A stretch of 64,000 bases of DNA from Clostridium algidicarnis DSM 15099 (GCF_002934235.1 NZ_PTIS01000002.1:204390-268389), one strand, 5' to 3'. Shown: positions 1 through 9,944, numbered from the stretch's first letter. The notes: generated from the sequence alone by a model not told the origin. Translations and numbers: made by a program.

Positions 1-97
1 ATTCCCTAAAAGTGCAGCAGGAGTTAATATGGACTTTAAAATGCTTTTAGAAAATATAATTCAGTATTCCATAGAAGAAAGAAAAAATAAAGGCTAG
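1..97 (+). CDS. C-terminal end of an unidentified gene (partial)
   Basis: An open frame enters from the left edge and stops with TAG at 95-97, giving about 31 residues that end in QYSIEERKNKG. No start or motif is visible, so I cannot name the product. It is followed by a strong hairpin with a T-run (149-196), consistent with being the last gene of its transcript. Confidence 0.5.
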   Translation, partial: FPKSAAGVNMDFKMLLENIIQYSIEERKNKG

Positions 98-148
98 GTA
101 TATAAAGCTATAAAATAGAGGATAATTATACTACTATATTTAGAATAA

Positions 149-196
149 AAGTCTTAGGTGTAGCTTAAAACTCCACCTAAGGCTTGATTTTTTTTA
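149..196 (+). terminator. Rho-independent terminator
   Basis: A 12-bp stem (149-160 with 174-185, one G-U pair) is followed by a run of eight T. It lies between the partial left gene and the convergent M42 peptidase gene and overlaps the latter's stop codon, so it may serve both strands. Confidence 0.85.
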
Positions 197-1240
197 TTTA
201 CATAAGCTATATTTAATAACTAAGTCTAAAGTTGCTATTAAAGCATCCATGTGAGTTCTTTCATAGGCATGTGAAGCAAATACTCCAGGGCCTATAAGGG
301 CTGCTTTAACGTCCCAACCAGCTCCTAATACTGCTGAAGCGTCTGAACCGTAATATGGATATATGTCGATTTTATAGTTTATATTATTTTTTACGCATAC
401 ATCTATTAAGGTTTTTCTTAAATTATAATCGTAAGGGCCTGAAGAGTCTTTTGCACAGATGCAAACAGCATATTCAGTAGAGTTTTGACCAGGTCCTGGT
501 GCACCCATGTCTACAGCTATAAATTCTCTTGTATTTTCAGGAATAGAAGCTTTTGCACCATGTCCCACTTCTTCGTAATTACTTATGAAAAAGTTTGTGG
601 TGTGAGCTGGTTTTATATCATTATTTATCATTAATTCTATAGTATAAAGTAATACTGCAACACTAGCCTTATCATCTAAATATCTACTTTTTATATATCC
701 TTTTTCAGTGAAGGTAGTTCTAGTATCAAGGCAGATGAAATCCCCTACATTTATTCCAAGGTTTTCTGTGTCGGATTTAGAGCTTACTCTTTCATCTAAG
801 ATAACCTCCATATTTTCTGGGGTTCTTTTAAGTTCACGAGCTTCATCTCCACTTATGTGTACAGAAGGCTTTATAGTTTGTACAGTACCTGTGTAGCTTC
901 TACCATCTAATGTTTCAATGGTGCAGTTTTCACCATCTATAGCAGTCATCATGTAACCTCCAACTGGAGTTAAAGCTAAAGTACCGTTGGATTTAATTTC
1001 TTTAACCATAGCACCTAATGTATCAACGTGAGCAGAAAAGGTCCTTTGATAAGAGTCATCTAAACCTTTTATAGTAACAATTAAAGCACCTTTAGTAGTT
1101 TCTATAAAATCTGCTTTTAACTCTTTAAGTTCTTTTTTAAGATAGTCATTTATATTATTTGTATACCCTGTAGGACTTGAAACTTTTAAGATATTTTCTA
1201 AGTAATAGCTTAATCTGTCTTTGTTGTAATTAATGGACAT
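194..1240 (-). CDS. M42 family metallopeptidase (aminopeptidase)
   Basis: Cytosolic dinuclear-metal aminopeptidase of family M42 (glutamyl/deblocking aminopeptidase, FrvX/CelM-like) that trims peptides from the N-terminus. Its 348 residues match the family length. Visible metal and catalytic signatures in order: SAHVDTLGAMV (His71, Asp73), LDDKASVAVLL (bridging Asp190), NYEEVGHGA (Glu223/Glu224), AVDMGAPGPGQ (Asp244) and the late His in ASHAYERTHMDAL. The start is ATG at 1240, preceded on the minus strand by AAGGAGTG. It is a single gene convergent with the partial gene on its left. Exact substrate preference cannot be read from sequence. Confidence 0.92.
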   Translation of the reverse strand: MSINYNKDRLSYYLENILKVSSPTGYTNNINDYLKKELKELKADFIETTKGALIVTIKGLDDSYQRTFSAHVDTLGAMVKEIKSNGTLALTPVGGYMMTAIDGENCTIETLDGRSYTGTVQTIKPSVHISGDEARELKRTPENMEVILDERVSSKSDTENLGINVGDFICLDTRTTFTEKGYIKSRYLDDKASVAVLLYTIELMINNDIKPAHTTNFFISNYEEVGHGAKASIPENTREFIAVDMGAPGPGQNSTEYAVCICAKDSSGPYDYNLRKTLIDVCVKNNINYKIDIYPYYGSDASAVLGAGWDVKAALIGPGVFASHAYERTHMDALIATLDLVIKYSLCK

Positions 1241-1490
1241 AATATCACTCCTTAGTGTATATTTAATATAAGGTACATTGAAATAAAGTCTTTATTTATT
1301 TTAAAAGTACCTAATATAAATTCTAACATAAATTTTATGAAATATTAAACAATTTGGAAAAAATATGTGTATAATGTATGAAGGAAATAAAAATAAACTT
1401 TAAATAAAATATTAACTATATAAGTCTAACATGTTTTAAACTACGTATAATTTATAGTATAATGTTTATGGATATGAAAGGGGAGAGAAA

Positions 1491-2876
1491 ATGACAGGTT
1501 CTAAAGAAGTTAAAAATAAAAAGACAATTATAATTATATCAATTGTGGCTTTAGTTATTATATTATCATTATCCGCTTATCTAGGGTATATTTACAAATA
1601 TACATTAGGATGGAATAATATTATTTATTCAGATGTAAAGGTAGAATCAATAGATTTATCAGCAAAAACTAAAGAAGAGGCTATAGAGTTATTAAAAGAA
1701 AATTATGGTGATGCAATTCTAAATAAAAAGTTATCTGTAAAGGCATTAGATAATAACTATGAAATGGACTATAGTAAGCTTGAATCTAAATATAATATAG
1801 AAGAAGTAGTTGAAGAAGCTTTTGATTATGGAAAAGATAGCACAATGCTAGGTAAATATAAAATACTTAAAAGCAACTCTGGTAAGGAAATAGATTTAGA
1901 TTTTACTTATGATCCAACATATATAGATGAATTTATTGAAGAAGTATCTACAGAAGTTAATGTAGCTCCAACAAATGCTAAGCTAAGCATGCCATCTAGT
2001 GGTAATTTTAATGTATCAGAGGATAAGTCTGGTTATGAGATAGATAAAGAAGCCCTTAAGAATGATATAGTAGCAAATATTAATGGTAAGGTAGATGAAA
2101 AAGTGGAAATTGAAGCTAAGGTAGATGAAATAAAAGCTACTGTATCTGCAGAAGAATTAAGTAAGATTAATTCTAAAATAGCATCCTTTTCAACTAAGTA
2201 CTCACATAACTCTACTAATGATAGAGCTGTTAATGTAGAACTTGCAACTAATGCAATAAATGGTAAGGTTCTTATGCCAGGAGAAACCTTTAGTTATAAT
2301 GATGTAGTAGGAAAAAGAACAGTAGAAAAAGGATATAGAAACGCTCCGGTAATAGTTGGTAATAAGGTGGAAGATGATTTAGGAGGAGGTATATGTCAAG
2401 TATCTAGTACATTATATCAAGCTGTTTTAAGAACTGGGCTTAAGTCTGTAGAAAGATATAATCACTCATTAGGTACAAGTTATATGCCTCTTGGTTTAGA
2501 TGCTACGGTAGACTTTGGTAGTTCTTTAGACTACAAGTTTAAAAACACATTTGATTCACCTATATATATAGAAGGTGTAACTAGTAAAGATAGAGTACTA
2601 AGCTTTAATATATATGGTAATAGTGCATCTACTGGAAGAACTTACGAAATTGTATCTGAAGCTTATGAAACAATAAATGCAGGAGTTAAAAATGTAGAAG
2701 ACCCTAATCTTCCAGAGGGACAAACAGTTGTAGAAAAGAACCCTATAAATGGAACAAAGGTTAAGGTTTACAGAAAGGTTTATGAAAATGGAGTATTAAT
2801 AGATACTGAATTTTTGTCTAATGACACTTATAGGTCTATAGATGGGATAGTAAGAGTAGGAACCAAAAAACCATAG
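1491..2876 (+). CDS. VanW family surface protein with G5-like C-terminus
   Basis: Predicted membrane-anchored extracytoplasmic protein of 461 residues. Residues about 10-34 form one membrane helix after a lysine-rich start, so the bulk faces outside. Residues about 40-230 look like the peptidoglycan-binding region that commonly precedes VanW domains. The VanW domain (about 245-375) contains GETFSYNDVVGKRT and GGGICQVSSTLYQAV. The C-terminal part, with EDPNLPEGQ and a KVYRKVYENG strand, resembles a G5 domain. The start ATG follows AAGGGGAG. It is monocistronic, closed by a strong terminator. VanW-family molecular function is poorly defined; a cell-wall role is inference. Confidence 0.88.
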   Translation: MTGSKEVKNKKTIIIISIVALVIILSLSAYLGYIYKYTLGWNNIIYSDVKVESIDLSAKTKEEAIELLKENYGDAILNKKLSVKALDNNYEMDYSKLESKYNIEEVVEEAFDYGKDSTMLGKYKILKSNSGKEIDLDFTYDPTYIDEFIEEVSTEVNVAPTNAKLSMPSSGNFNVSEDKSGYEIDKEALKNDIVANINGKVDEKVEIEAKVDEIKATVSAEELSKINSKIASFSTKYSHNSTNDRAVNVELATNAINGKVLMPGETFSYNDVVGKRTVEKGYRNAPVIVGNKVEDDLGGGICQVSSTLYQAVLRTGLKSVERYNHSLGTSYMPLGLDATVDFGSSLDYKFKNTFDSPIYIEGVTSKDRVLSFNIYGNSASTGRTYEIVSEAYETINAGVKNVEDPNLPEGQTVVEKNPINGTKVKVYRKVYENGVLIDTEFLSNDTYRSIDGIVRVGTKKP

Positions 2877-2896
2877 ATTATTAATTTGAGTATTTA

Positions 2897-2938
2897 AATA
2901 AGGAAGTCTTTAAAATATAAAGGCTTCCTTATTTTTCA
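2897..2938 (+). terminator. Rho-independent terminator after vanW-family gene
   Basis: A 16-bp stem with one G-U pair (arms 2898-2913 and 2918-2933) around a short AT-rich loop is followed by TTTTT. It ends the VanW transcript. Confidence 0.88.
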
Positions 2939-3140
2939 TATCATGTGTTAAAATTTCAAGTAGTTGGATATAATGTTGGTTATAGTGTGTAACCTATTAA
3001 TTGTTAAATAACATTAAGAATGAAGAAAGGTTAAAGCTTATTTGAATTAAGAAGAATTGAGTTTAATTACAACCTTATGATATACTTATATAAGGAAAAA
3101 TAGAATTATTAGTAAGGAGGTAGCAGTTTTTGCGTTAATT

Positions 3141-4082
3141 ATGATAGAAGTAGATTTAATAAATAAAATCTTAAATAATATACAAAAAGTAATAATTGGA
3201 AAAGAAGATGAAATAACAAATGTTTTAAAGGCTGTTATAGGTGGAGGACATGTATTAATAGAAGATGTACCAGGTGTTGGTAAAACTACTCTAGTTAAAG
3301 CTTTAGCTAAATCTCTATCTTTAAGTTATAGTCGTATTCAATTTACACCAGACCTATCCCCTTCAGACATAATAGGTATTTCGATTTATGATCAAAAGAG
3401 TATGGAATTTGAATTTAAGAAGGGACCCATATTTTCAAATATAGTCCTAGCAGATGAAATAAATAGAACCTCTCCTAAAACTCAATCTGCCCTTTTAGAA
3501 GTTATGGAAGAATATCAAGTGTCAGAAGGAAATAATACATATGAGGTAGAAACACCTTTTTTTGTACTAGCAACACAAAATCCTATAGAATATGAAGGAA
3601 CATTTTCACTTCCAGAAGCTCAATTAGATAGATTTATGATTATGGTGAGACTTGGATATCCATCAAAAGAAAGCGAAAAAGAAATATTAAAGTTATATAA
3701 AGAAAAAGAGCCTTTTCAATACATGGATGGAGCTATAAATAAAGAAGAATTGTTATATCTTCAAAAGCAAGTTAGAAAAGTTAAGGTTAATGATAAAATT
3801 TTAGATTATATGGTAGATATATCAGAGGCAACAAGGACTTCTAAGTATTTATCATTAGGAGTAAGCACAAGAGCTATAATGTCACTTCAAAGGATAGGTC
3901 AAGCGTCAGCCCTAATAAAAGGGAGAGATTATGTAATACCAGAGGATATAAGAGAAAATGTAAGCTTAGTATTATCTCATAGAATAATATTATCATCTAA
4001 AGCTACGTCTAGTGGTTATAATAAAGAAAATATGATTTCGGATATAGTGAAAAATATAGAAGTGCCAAAGGTAACTATGTGA
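3141..4082 (+). CDS. MoxR family AAA+ ATPase
   Basis: AAA+ chaperone-like ATPase of 313 residues, first gene of a MoxR-DUF58-transglutaminase operon. Walker A GVGKTT (45-50), Walker B LADEINRTSPK (Asp105-Glu106) and sensor-1 ATQNP (144-148) are intact, followed by the family motif TFSLPEAQLDRF. MoxR proteins typically act with DUF58 (vWA-like) partners, whose gene overlaps this stop codon. The only in-frame ATG is at 3141, yet the perfect AAGGAGG lies at 3114-3120, an unusually long gap of 20 nt. No in-frame ATG, GTG or TTG falls at normal spacing, so ATT at 3138 or a folded leader are alternatives. Confidence 0.92.
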   Translation: MIEVDLINKILNNIQKVIIGKEDEITNVLKAVIGGGHVLIEDVPGVGKTTLVKALAKSLSLSYSRIQFTPDLSPSDIIGISIYDQKSMEFEFKKGPIFSNIVLADEINRTSPKTQSALLEVMEEYQVSEGNNTYEVETPFFVLATQNPIEYEGTFSLPEAQLDRFMIMVRLGYPSKESEKEILKLYKEKEPFQYMDGAINKEELLYLQKQVRKVKVNDKILDYMVDISEATRTSKYLSLGVSTRAIMSLQRIGQASALIKGRDYVIPEDIRENVSLVLSHRIILSSKATSSGYNKENMISDIVKNIEVPKVTM

Positions 4083-5269
4083 TGAAAATAGATCATAGGG
4101 TAAACAAAATAAATCTTAAATTTGCTTTCTTGCTACTTATAACATCGATATATGCGTACATTCAAGGTGGTGTATTATCTTACACTATACTATATATATT
4201 TTTGTCTATATTTATAATAGCTATAATAACTTCTATATCCTACTATTTTTCTATAAAAGTAAATGTAGAGTTAAATGAAGATACATTTTACGTTAAAGAT
4301 AATACAAATATTAAACTAATAGTTTCTAATAAGGGGATATTTAAGATACCTTATTTAATAATTAAAGGTAAATTATTTTCTTTAAATGAAGACAAATATG
4401 AAGGTGAAGCTATGTCCATTCCGCACTTTGGAGTATCAGAATATAGCTATTGTATAAAATTTAAAGTTCGAGGAAATTATGATTTGAAAAGCTTTACTAT
4501 ATTCATTTCAGATATATTTAATATAATAAATATTAAAAAACAAATTAAAAATAAAGATACAATAAAGGTTTATCCTAAAATTTATGACTTAGAAAAGTTA
4601 ATGTCCTCTAAAAATAAGTTTTATGAAAATGCATTTTTAAAGATGGGACTTTTAGAGGATATATATTCAATAAGGGAAATGAGAGAATATAGAGAAGGGG
4701 ATAATTTAAAGCGAGTAAACTGGAAGGTAAGCGCCAAGGCAAATAAGCTTGTTGTAAAAAACTATGATGCATTATCTTGTAAAGAGGTAATAGTTTTACT
4801 AGATATGAATGAATCTATATATGAAGAAGATAGCATGAGTTTAAAAGAAGAAACCCTTATAGATATATGTATTTCATGGATAATGTATAGTTTAAATCAA
4901 AATATAAGAGTTAAACTTTATATAAATGCTAAAAATGAAGAAGTTATATCTGTAAAAAGTAAAGAAGATTTTTCTAATCTTATGGAGTTTTTTGTGGGAA
5001 AAAAAAGTGATGGAGTTAGAGAATATAATAAATTTATAGCATCGAAATCCAATGAATTAAGGAATAATCCTATTATAATGATAACAGGCAAGGTGACAGG
5101 AAGTTTAATTAGATCTTTATCAAAAATTAATAAAGATAAGAAGAACATAACAGTCTTTTATTTGGACAAGGAGCATACTAAAGAAGATTTCGAAAATTTA
5201 TCCATTAACGGAATAAGCTTCGTAGATATTAATCTAATGAGTAAAGATCCTCATGGTACTTATTTTTAA
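4079..5269 (+). CDS. DUF58 domain protein (MoxR partner)
   Basis: Membrane-anchored DUF58 protein of about 395 residues. Two hydrophobic helices lie within the first 60 residues, followed by an Ig/beta-like region. The DUF58 signature REYREGDNLKRVNWKVSAK lies near residues 200-220, and a vWA-like stretch starts at VIVLLDMNES. Start is GTG 4079 or ATG 4082; both overlap the TGA of moxR, showing translational coupling. The conserved pairing with MoxR and a downstream transglutaminase suggests a membrane-associated assembly or stress module; its client is unknown. Confidence 0.88.
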   Translation: MMKIDHRVNKINLKFAFLLLITSIYAYIQGGVLSYTILYIFLSIFIIAIITSISYYFSIKVNVELNEDTFYVKDNTNIKLIVSNKGIFKIPYLIIKGKLFSLNEDKYEGEAMSIPHFGVSEYSYCIKFKVRGNYDLKSFTIFISDIFNIINIKKQIKNKDTIKVYPKIYDLEKLMSSKNKFYENAFLKMGLLEDIYSIREMREYREGDNLKRVNWKVSAKANKLVVKNYDALSCKEVIVLLDMNESIYEEDSMSLKEETLIDICISWIMYSLNQNIRVKLYINAKNEEVISVKSKEDFSNLMEFFVGKKSDGVREYNKFIASKSNELRNNPIIMITGKVTGSLIRSLSKINKDKKNITVFYLDKEHTKEDFENLSINGISFVDINLMSKDPHGTYF

Positions 5270-5310
5270 AGCACAAATTAACATAAAGACCTAAGTTAGG
5301 TGGTGATATT

Positions 5311-7503
5311 ATGGAGTTAAAAGATATAAGATGGGTAGCCTTTATGTTTTATGTAAATATAATTTTCTTTTTTAAGTTATTGACAAATAGTTATAAGATT
5401 ATAAACTTTAATTACACATATATAACTATACTGATATTAATAACTTTTATTTTATTTTATGTATATAAAGAGGCTTTAGTATATAAAAAACATAAGGCAG
5501 TAGCTTGGATTTTAATAATCATAGCAAGTTTAATATTCATTTATTTTAATAAAGAAAATATTGTTATGTTTAATAAGTCTATTATAGAAGATTTAGATTT
5601 ATTAAATAAAGTTATATCAAGTGGAAGTGATACGAATTTTAATGATTATAAAAGAATAATAACTGTGGTGCTTCCTATAATTTGTTTAGTAATATTTTTA
5701 TTGTATTATAAGGGAATTACCCATATCTTATTGATTTTAACCACCTTTACCATGCTGTTTTTATGGTATTTAGGTTATGATACTTCAGTGGAAGAAAGTT
5801 TATTTTATTACTCTTTAATTGTAGTTATTAATTTTTCTGTATCATCTAATAGAATTAATATGAAAAAAATGAGAGTACATAATATAAGAGAAAATATAAA
5901 AAGCACTTCCGTAATTACCCAAACCTTATTTTATGGGCTTTTAATAGCAGTGTTAATTAAATTGTATCCAGTAGATATTGAAGGTAGGTATGGAAATATA
6001 TTAAAAACCAAGATAAATAGTGCCATAACTAACGAAAATATAGAAGGTAGTTTAAATGAAAAAGGTTATGGATTAAAGGTTTCAGGGTATAATGATAGTA
6101 ATCTTAAACTAGGTGGAAAAATACAATTAGATAATAAAGAAGTTTTTAGGGTAAAAACGGATCAAAGCTATCATTTAAAGGGCAGTGTAAAAAGTATTTA
6201 TACAGGAAACTCTTGGGTTGCACAATATGAAGAGTTACAAGATATATTTAAAATGAGGGACACAGATAGTAGATATATAAGTTATTTTGGTGAAACGAAA
6301 AAAAGTGAAATGTATATAGAAACTACTAACATTAAAACTAATACAGTATTTACTCCTATATACATTATGGATATAAATTATTCAGAAGGTAATAAAATTT
6401 ATAAAAATGAGCGTGCAGATATTTATAAATCTTTTAATATAATAAAAGAAGGGTATAAATTAGATTTTATAGATGAGTATAGAATGAAACCTATATTAAT
6501 TAATAAAGGTACAGATTATGCTAGGGAAGATTTATATAACTATACTCAGTTACCAGATTCCATAACTGAAAGAACTAAAACTTTAGTAGAAGATATAGTA
6601 AAGGGAACCGATAATCCATTGGAAAAGTCAAAAAGGATAAGAGAATACTTAGAATCAAATTATAACTATTCTTTAGATGTTAAAGATGTTCCCTTAGATA
6701 AAGATTTTGTAGATTATTTTTTATTTGAAGAAAAGAAGGGGTATTGCGTCTATTTTGCAACGGCAGCAACTGTTATGAATAGGATAGCAGGGGTTCCATC
6801 AAGGTATGTGGAAGGGTTTAATATGCCAAAGGAGAAAAGTTACGAGGACTTTTATTTAGTTACAAATAAAGATGCCCATGCTTGGACAGAGGTGCTAGTA
6901 GATTCTAAAAATATGATATGGACTATAGAGGATTCATCGCCTACTGCTAGAGAATATGAAAGTTCTTTAAACGAAAACATGCCTGAAGTTAATATAAATA
7001 AGTCTCCTGATCAGGATTTAATGCAAGACCCTAATAAAGATGAAATTATTAAAGATGCTAATGACGAAGAAAATGATATAAATACTAATTTGGATTATAG
7101 CCATAAATATAATTATGTTTTTATTAAAGTAATAATTGTAATATTTATATACATGTTTATTAACCTGGTTACTCAAAATAGAAGAAAAAACAAAATATTA
7201 AAGGGTGATTATAAATATTCTTATTTTTATTTAGAAAGAAGACTTAAAACTATAGGTATAAAAAGAGAAAGCAATGAAACGGAAAAGGATTATATAAATA
7301 AAATTAGTAATGTTAAGCTTAGAAATACGTGTCTAGAGTTAATAGAATGCTTATACAAAGACTATTATGGAAGATACAAATCAAAGGAGTTTAAAGGGAA
7401 AGAATTTTATTTTAATTTAGAAAAGTACTTAAAAGAAATACAAGGAATATCTTATTATATATATAAATATATTATATTTTTTAGAGTTAAAACTACTTCT
7501 TAG
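5311..7503 (+). CDS. Membrane transglutaminase-like protein
   Basis: Third gene of the MoxR/DUF58 operon, 730 residues. The N-terminal ~220 residues hold several membrane helices. An extracellular transglutaminase-like core follows, with the triad Cys479 (in KKGYCVYFATAATV), His523 (DAHAWTEV) and Asp541 (EDSSP). One further helix (about 605-625) precedes a cytoplasmic tail. This is the TgpA-like architecture, in which the papain-fold domain may act as a protease or crosslinking enzyme. Start ATG follows AGGTGGTG. The stop codon lies inside the terminator hairpin. Confidence 0.9.
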   Translation: MELKDIRWVAFMFYVNIIFFFKLLTNSYKIINFNYTYITILILITFILFYVYKEALVYKKHKAVAWILIIIASLIFIYFNKENIVMFNKSIIEDLDLLNKVISSGSDTNFNDYKRIITVVLPIICLVIFLLYYKGITHILLILTTFTMLFLWYLGYDTSVEESLFYYSLIVVINFSVSSNRINMKKMRVHNIRENIKSTSVITQTLFYGLLIAVLIKLYPVDIEGRYGNILKTKINSAITNENIEGSLNEKGYGLKVSGYNDSNLKLGGKIQLDNKEVFRVKTDQSYHLKGSVKSIYTGNSWVAQYEELQDIFKMRDTDSRYISYFGETKKSEMYIETTNIKTNTVFTPIYIMDINYSEGNKIYKNERADIYKSFNIIKEGYKLDFIDEYRMKPILINKGTDYAREDLYNYTQLPDSITERTKTLVEDIVKGTDNPLEKSKRIREYLESNYNYSLDVKDVPLDKDFVDYFLFEEKKGYCVYFATAATVMNRIAGVPSRYVEGFNMPKEKSYEDFYLVTNKDAHAWTEVLVDSKNMIWTIEDSSPTAREYESSLNENMPEVNINKSPDQDLMQDPNKDEIIKDANDEENDINTNLDYSHKYNYVFIKVIIVIFIYMFINLVTQNRRKNKILKGDYKYSYFYLERRLKTIGIKRESNETEKDYINKISNVKLRNTCLELIECLYKDYYGRYKSKEFKGKEFYFNLEKYLKEIQGISYYIYKYIIFFRVKTTS

Positions 7504-7528
7504 ATTAAGAGGTGGTTTTAATTTTTTT
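7487..7528 (+). terminator. Rho-independent terminator of the MoxR operon
   Basis: A 16-bp stem with G-U pairs (7487-7502 and 7506-7521) is followed by seven T; it overlaps the last codons of the transglutaminase gene. Confidence 0.88.
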
Positions 7529-7606
7529 AAAATTTGATATAATGGTGTGTGAGTAGGAATATCTAACCTTAGAAATAAAGGTGGATAACTAGAAGGAGAA
7601 TTTAAT

Positions 7607-8440
7607 ATGAAATATAAAATGATATGTACCGATATGGATGGTACTTTATTAAACACTAATAAAGAAATTAGTGATAAAACAAAAGAAGCTATAAAAAGAG
7701 CTGATGAAATGGGGGTACATGTAGTTTTAAGTACAGGAAGAATGTTTAATTCCGCAAATTATTATGCATCAATGATAGATATAAAGACACCCATAATTTC
7801 AGCTAATGGAGCATTTATAAGAGATAGAAGCAAGGAAGATGTTATATATAAAAATGTTTTAGGTAAAGAAAATTGTAAGATTTTACTTGAAATATTAAAA
7901 AGACATAAGATTCATGGCCACTTTCATACACCAAGTGCATTATTTTCAGATAAACTAGTTTTTTCTGCAAAGATATATGATGATATGAATAAAGATTTAC
8001 CAGAGGATAATAAAATAGAAATTAATATAATAAAAGATAATTGGGATGAGGTCTTTGAGAAAAATGAAGAATCTATAGTAAAATGTATAGGAATAGATGA
8101 GGACGTAGAAAAGGTTAAAAGAGCTAAAATAGATATGCTAAAGGTTAAAGGAATAGAAGTTGTAAGCTCTTATGAAAATAACTTTGAAATAATGACAAAA
8201 GGAGTATCTAAAGGAAGAGGAGTAGAGATTTTAGCAGCATACTATAATATTAAACCTGAAGAAATAATTTGCATTGGAGATAATGAAAATGATTTATCTA
8301 TGATAAAATTTGCAGGACTTGGCGTTGCTATGGGAAATGCACCTAGTAATATAAAAGAAGAGGCAGATTATGTAACTGATACTAATGATAATGATGGAGT
8401 TGCAAAAGTTATAGAAAAGTTCATACTAAATTCACTATAA
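7607..8440 (+). CDS. Cof-type HAD-IIB phosphatase
   Basis: Cytosolic haloacid-dehalogenase hydrolase of 277 residues, Cof/YkrA subgroup, which dephosphorylates sugar phosphates, flavin or related small phosphates. Motif I DMDGTLLN supplies the Asp nucleophile, motif II is the STGR segment, and motif IV is GDNENDLSMIKFAG. The C2B cap lies between. Start ATG follows AGAAGGAG. It stands alone between a terminator and trmL. Specific substrate not predictable. Confidence 0.92.
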   Translation: MKYKMICTDMDGTLLNTNKEISDKTKEAIKRADEMGVHVVLSTGRMFNSANYYASMIDIKTPIISANGAFIRDRSKEDVIYKNVLGKENCKILLEILKRHKIHGHFHTPSALFSDKLVFSAKIYDDMNKDLPEDNKIEINIIKDNWDEVFEKNEESIVKCIGIDEDVEKVKRAKIDMLKVKGIEVVSSYENNFEIMTKGVSKGRGVEILAAYYNIKPEEIICIGDNENDLSMIKFAGLGVAMGNAPSNIKEEADYVTDTNDNDGVAKVIEKFILNSL

Positions 8441-8568
8441 ATGTAATAGAACTATACTATAATATATATAGTGTTCTAAATGAATAAAATAACATAGAAA
8501 CATTGTTTTATATAAATAATGAAAAGCTTTGTATTATTTAAAATCCTAAAATAGCGGAGGCAATAAAA

Positions 8569-9036
8569 TTGAATTTAAATATAGTACTATATCAACCAGA
8601 AATACCTCAAAACACAGGCAATATAGCTAGAACTTGTGTATTAACAAACTCTAAGTTACATCTTATAAAACCTTTAGGTTTTAGTTTAGATGAAAAACAC
8701 CTTAAAAGAGCAGGACTTGATTATTGGCCTCTCTTAGATATTGAAATTCATGAAAGTTATGAGGCACTTAGAGAAAAATACAGCCATGGTAGATTTTATT
8801 TTTCTACAACGAAAGGAAAAAACTTTTATCATGAAGTAGAATTTAAAGAAGGGGACTTCATAGTATTTGGTAGAGAATCTATGGGACTTCCAGATTACAT
8901 AAGAGATAGTGACCCAAATAAATGTATAAGGATTCCTATGATTAATACTACAACGAGATCCTTAAATCTTTCAAACACAGTATCTATAGTAGCCTATGAA
9001 GCCTTAAGGCAGATGGATTTCCCTGTTATGAAATAA
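8569..9036 (+). CDS. trmL: tRNA (cytidine(34)-2'-O)-methyltransferase
   Basis: SPOUT-class methyltransferase of 155 residues that 2'-O-methylates the wobble base of tRNA-Leu isoacceptors using S-adenosylmethionine. Visible are the N-terminal LYQPEIPQNTGNIART, the FGRESMGLP loop, and the C-terminal trefoil-knot motif IPMINTTTRSLNLSN. The start is TTG at 8569, fixed by GCGGAGG at 8554-8560. Length is typical. Alternative name CspR/YibK. Confidence 0.93.
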   Translation: MNLNIVLYQPEIPQNTGNIARTCVLTNSKLHLIKPLGFSLDEKHLKRAGLDYWPLLDIEIHESYEALREKYSHGRFYFSTTKGKNFYHEVEFKEGDFIVFGRESMGLPDYIRDSDPNKCIRIPMINTTTRSLNLSNTVSIVAYEALRQMDFPVMK

Positions 9037-9267
9037 GAAAGACTTAAATATAGTAGATTAATTAGAATCGTATCTTAAGTATAGCTATGTTATTTAAAAT
9101 AGAACTTTGTCGAAATAAATAGAAAATTATCAATCTATACGGTTTCATAATAGGTGCTATAAAAAAAAGCTATAGAAGATATTTGAAATAACAGTAGAAT
9201 TTTTATCTTTTATGGGTTACAATAAGGGTGAAAAAAATAACAAGCTAAATGAAAATTAATATATAAG

Positions 9268-9432
9268 TGAATGAAGTTTTCGGAAGATAACCTTATAAAA
9301 AGGGTAGCCGAAGGAGTAAGTAATATAGCCCATATATTATGAATCTCTCAGGCAAAAGGACCGAATGCTGACACATCTCTGGAAAGCGATAGCACCGAAG
9401 GAGTAATTCTCTCAGGTAAAAAGACAGGGGAA
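9268..9432 (+). promoter_or_regulatory. Tandem glycine riboswitch
   Basis: Two glycine aptamers in series. Aptamer 1 (about 9268-9366) has GCCGAAGGAG and CTCTCAGGCAAAAGGACCG. Aptamer 2 (about 9370-9432) has GCACCGAAGGAG and TCTCTCAGGTAAAAAGACAG. The second aptamer's last strand is shared with a downstream terminator hairpin, so glycine binding probably prevents termination. It precedes grdX and the glycine reductase genes, matching a switch that turns on glycine catabolism when glycine is abundant. Confidence 0.95.
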
Positions 9433-9464
9433 AAGGGAGTAAGCCTTTTTTCTTTGTCTTTTTT
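9417..9464 (+). terminator. Riboswitch-controlled terminator
   Basis: A long hairpin pairs the AAGACAGGGGAAAAGG segment with CCTTTTTTCTTTGTCTT and ends in a run of seven T. Its 5' arm overlaps the end of aptamer 2, the expected expression platform. Confidence 0.88.
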
Positions 9465-9563
9465 TATAAAATGATAGTCCACACAATTCAAAATAAAGGG
9501 CTTAAACAAATCTAAGGAAATATAAAAAGAATTTTAAAATTCATAACCTAGGAAGGAATTAAT

Positions 9564-9944
9564 ATGATTATTGAAAAGTTTATTGTAATTACAAATAATA
9601 CTTTAAGTAAAAAGAAACTAGAAGATGATTACAACGTAAAATTTTTAAACATTACACCTTTAGACTTATTGTATGAGGTTAGGGATTATATACATCTTGG
9701 ACATAGATTATTAACGCATCCCCTTATGAGTAGTATAAAGCCTAATGAAACGCCATTTAGAACAGTATTAATATCAAAGGACAAGGAAAAGCAGTTAGAT
9801 ATGGACTCCCTAAATATTATTGAAAATTCTATAAATACTACAAAAAGATTTCTTAATGACTTTGATACACCAAACTGGACAGAAGAAATTTTACAGGACT
9901 TTCAATTAATAGACTATGATTTAGTACATCATGCTATAGATTAA
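9564..9944 (+). CDS. grdX: GrdX family protein
   Basis: Small soluble protein of 126 residues, recognised from the N-terminal KFIVITNN segment, the LDLLYEVRDYIHLGHRLLTHPL block and its fixed position as first gene of glycine reductase operons. It has no known catalytic motif; its role in glycine or sarcosine reductase expression or assembly is unproven. The start ATG follows AGGAAGG. It lies directly downstream of the glycine riboswitch terminator and upstream of trxB. Confidence 0.9.
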   Translation: MIIEKFIVITNNTLSKKKLEDDYNVKFLNITPLDLLYEVRDYIHLGHRLLTHPLMSSIKPNETPFRTVLISKDKEKQLDMDSLNIIENSINTTKRFLNDFDTPNWTEEILQDFQLIDYDLVHHAID

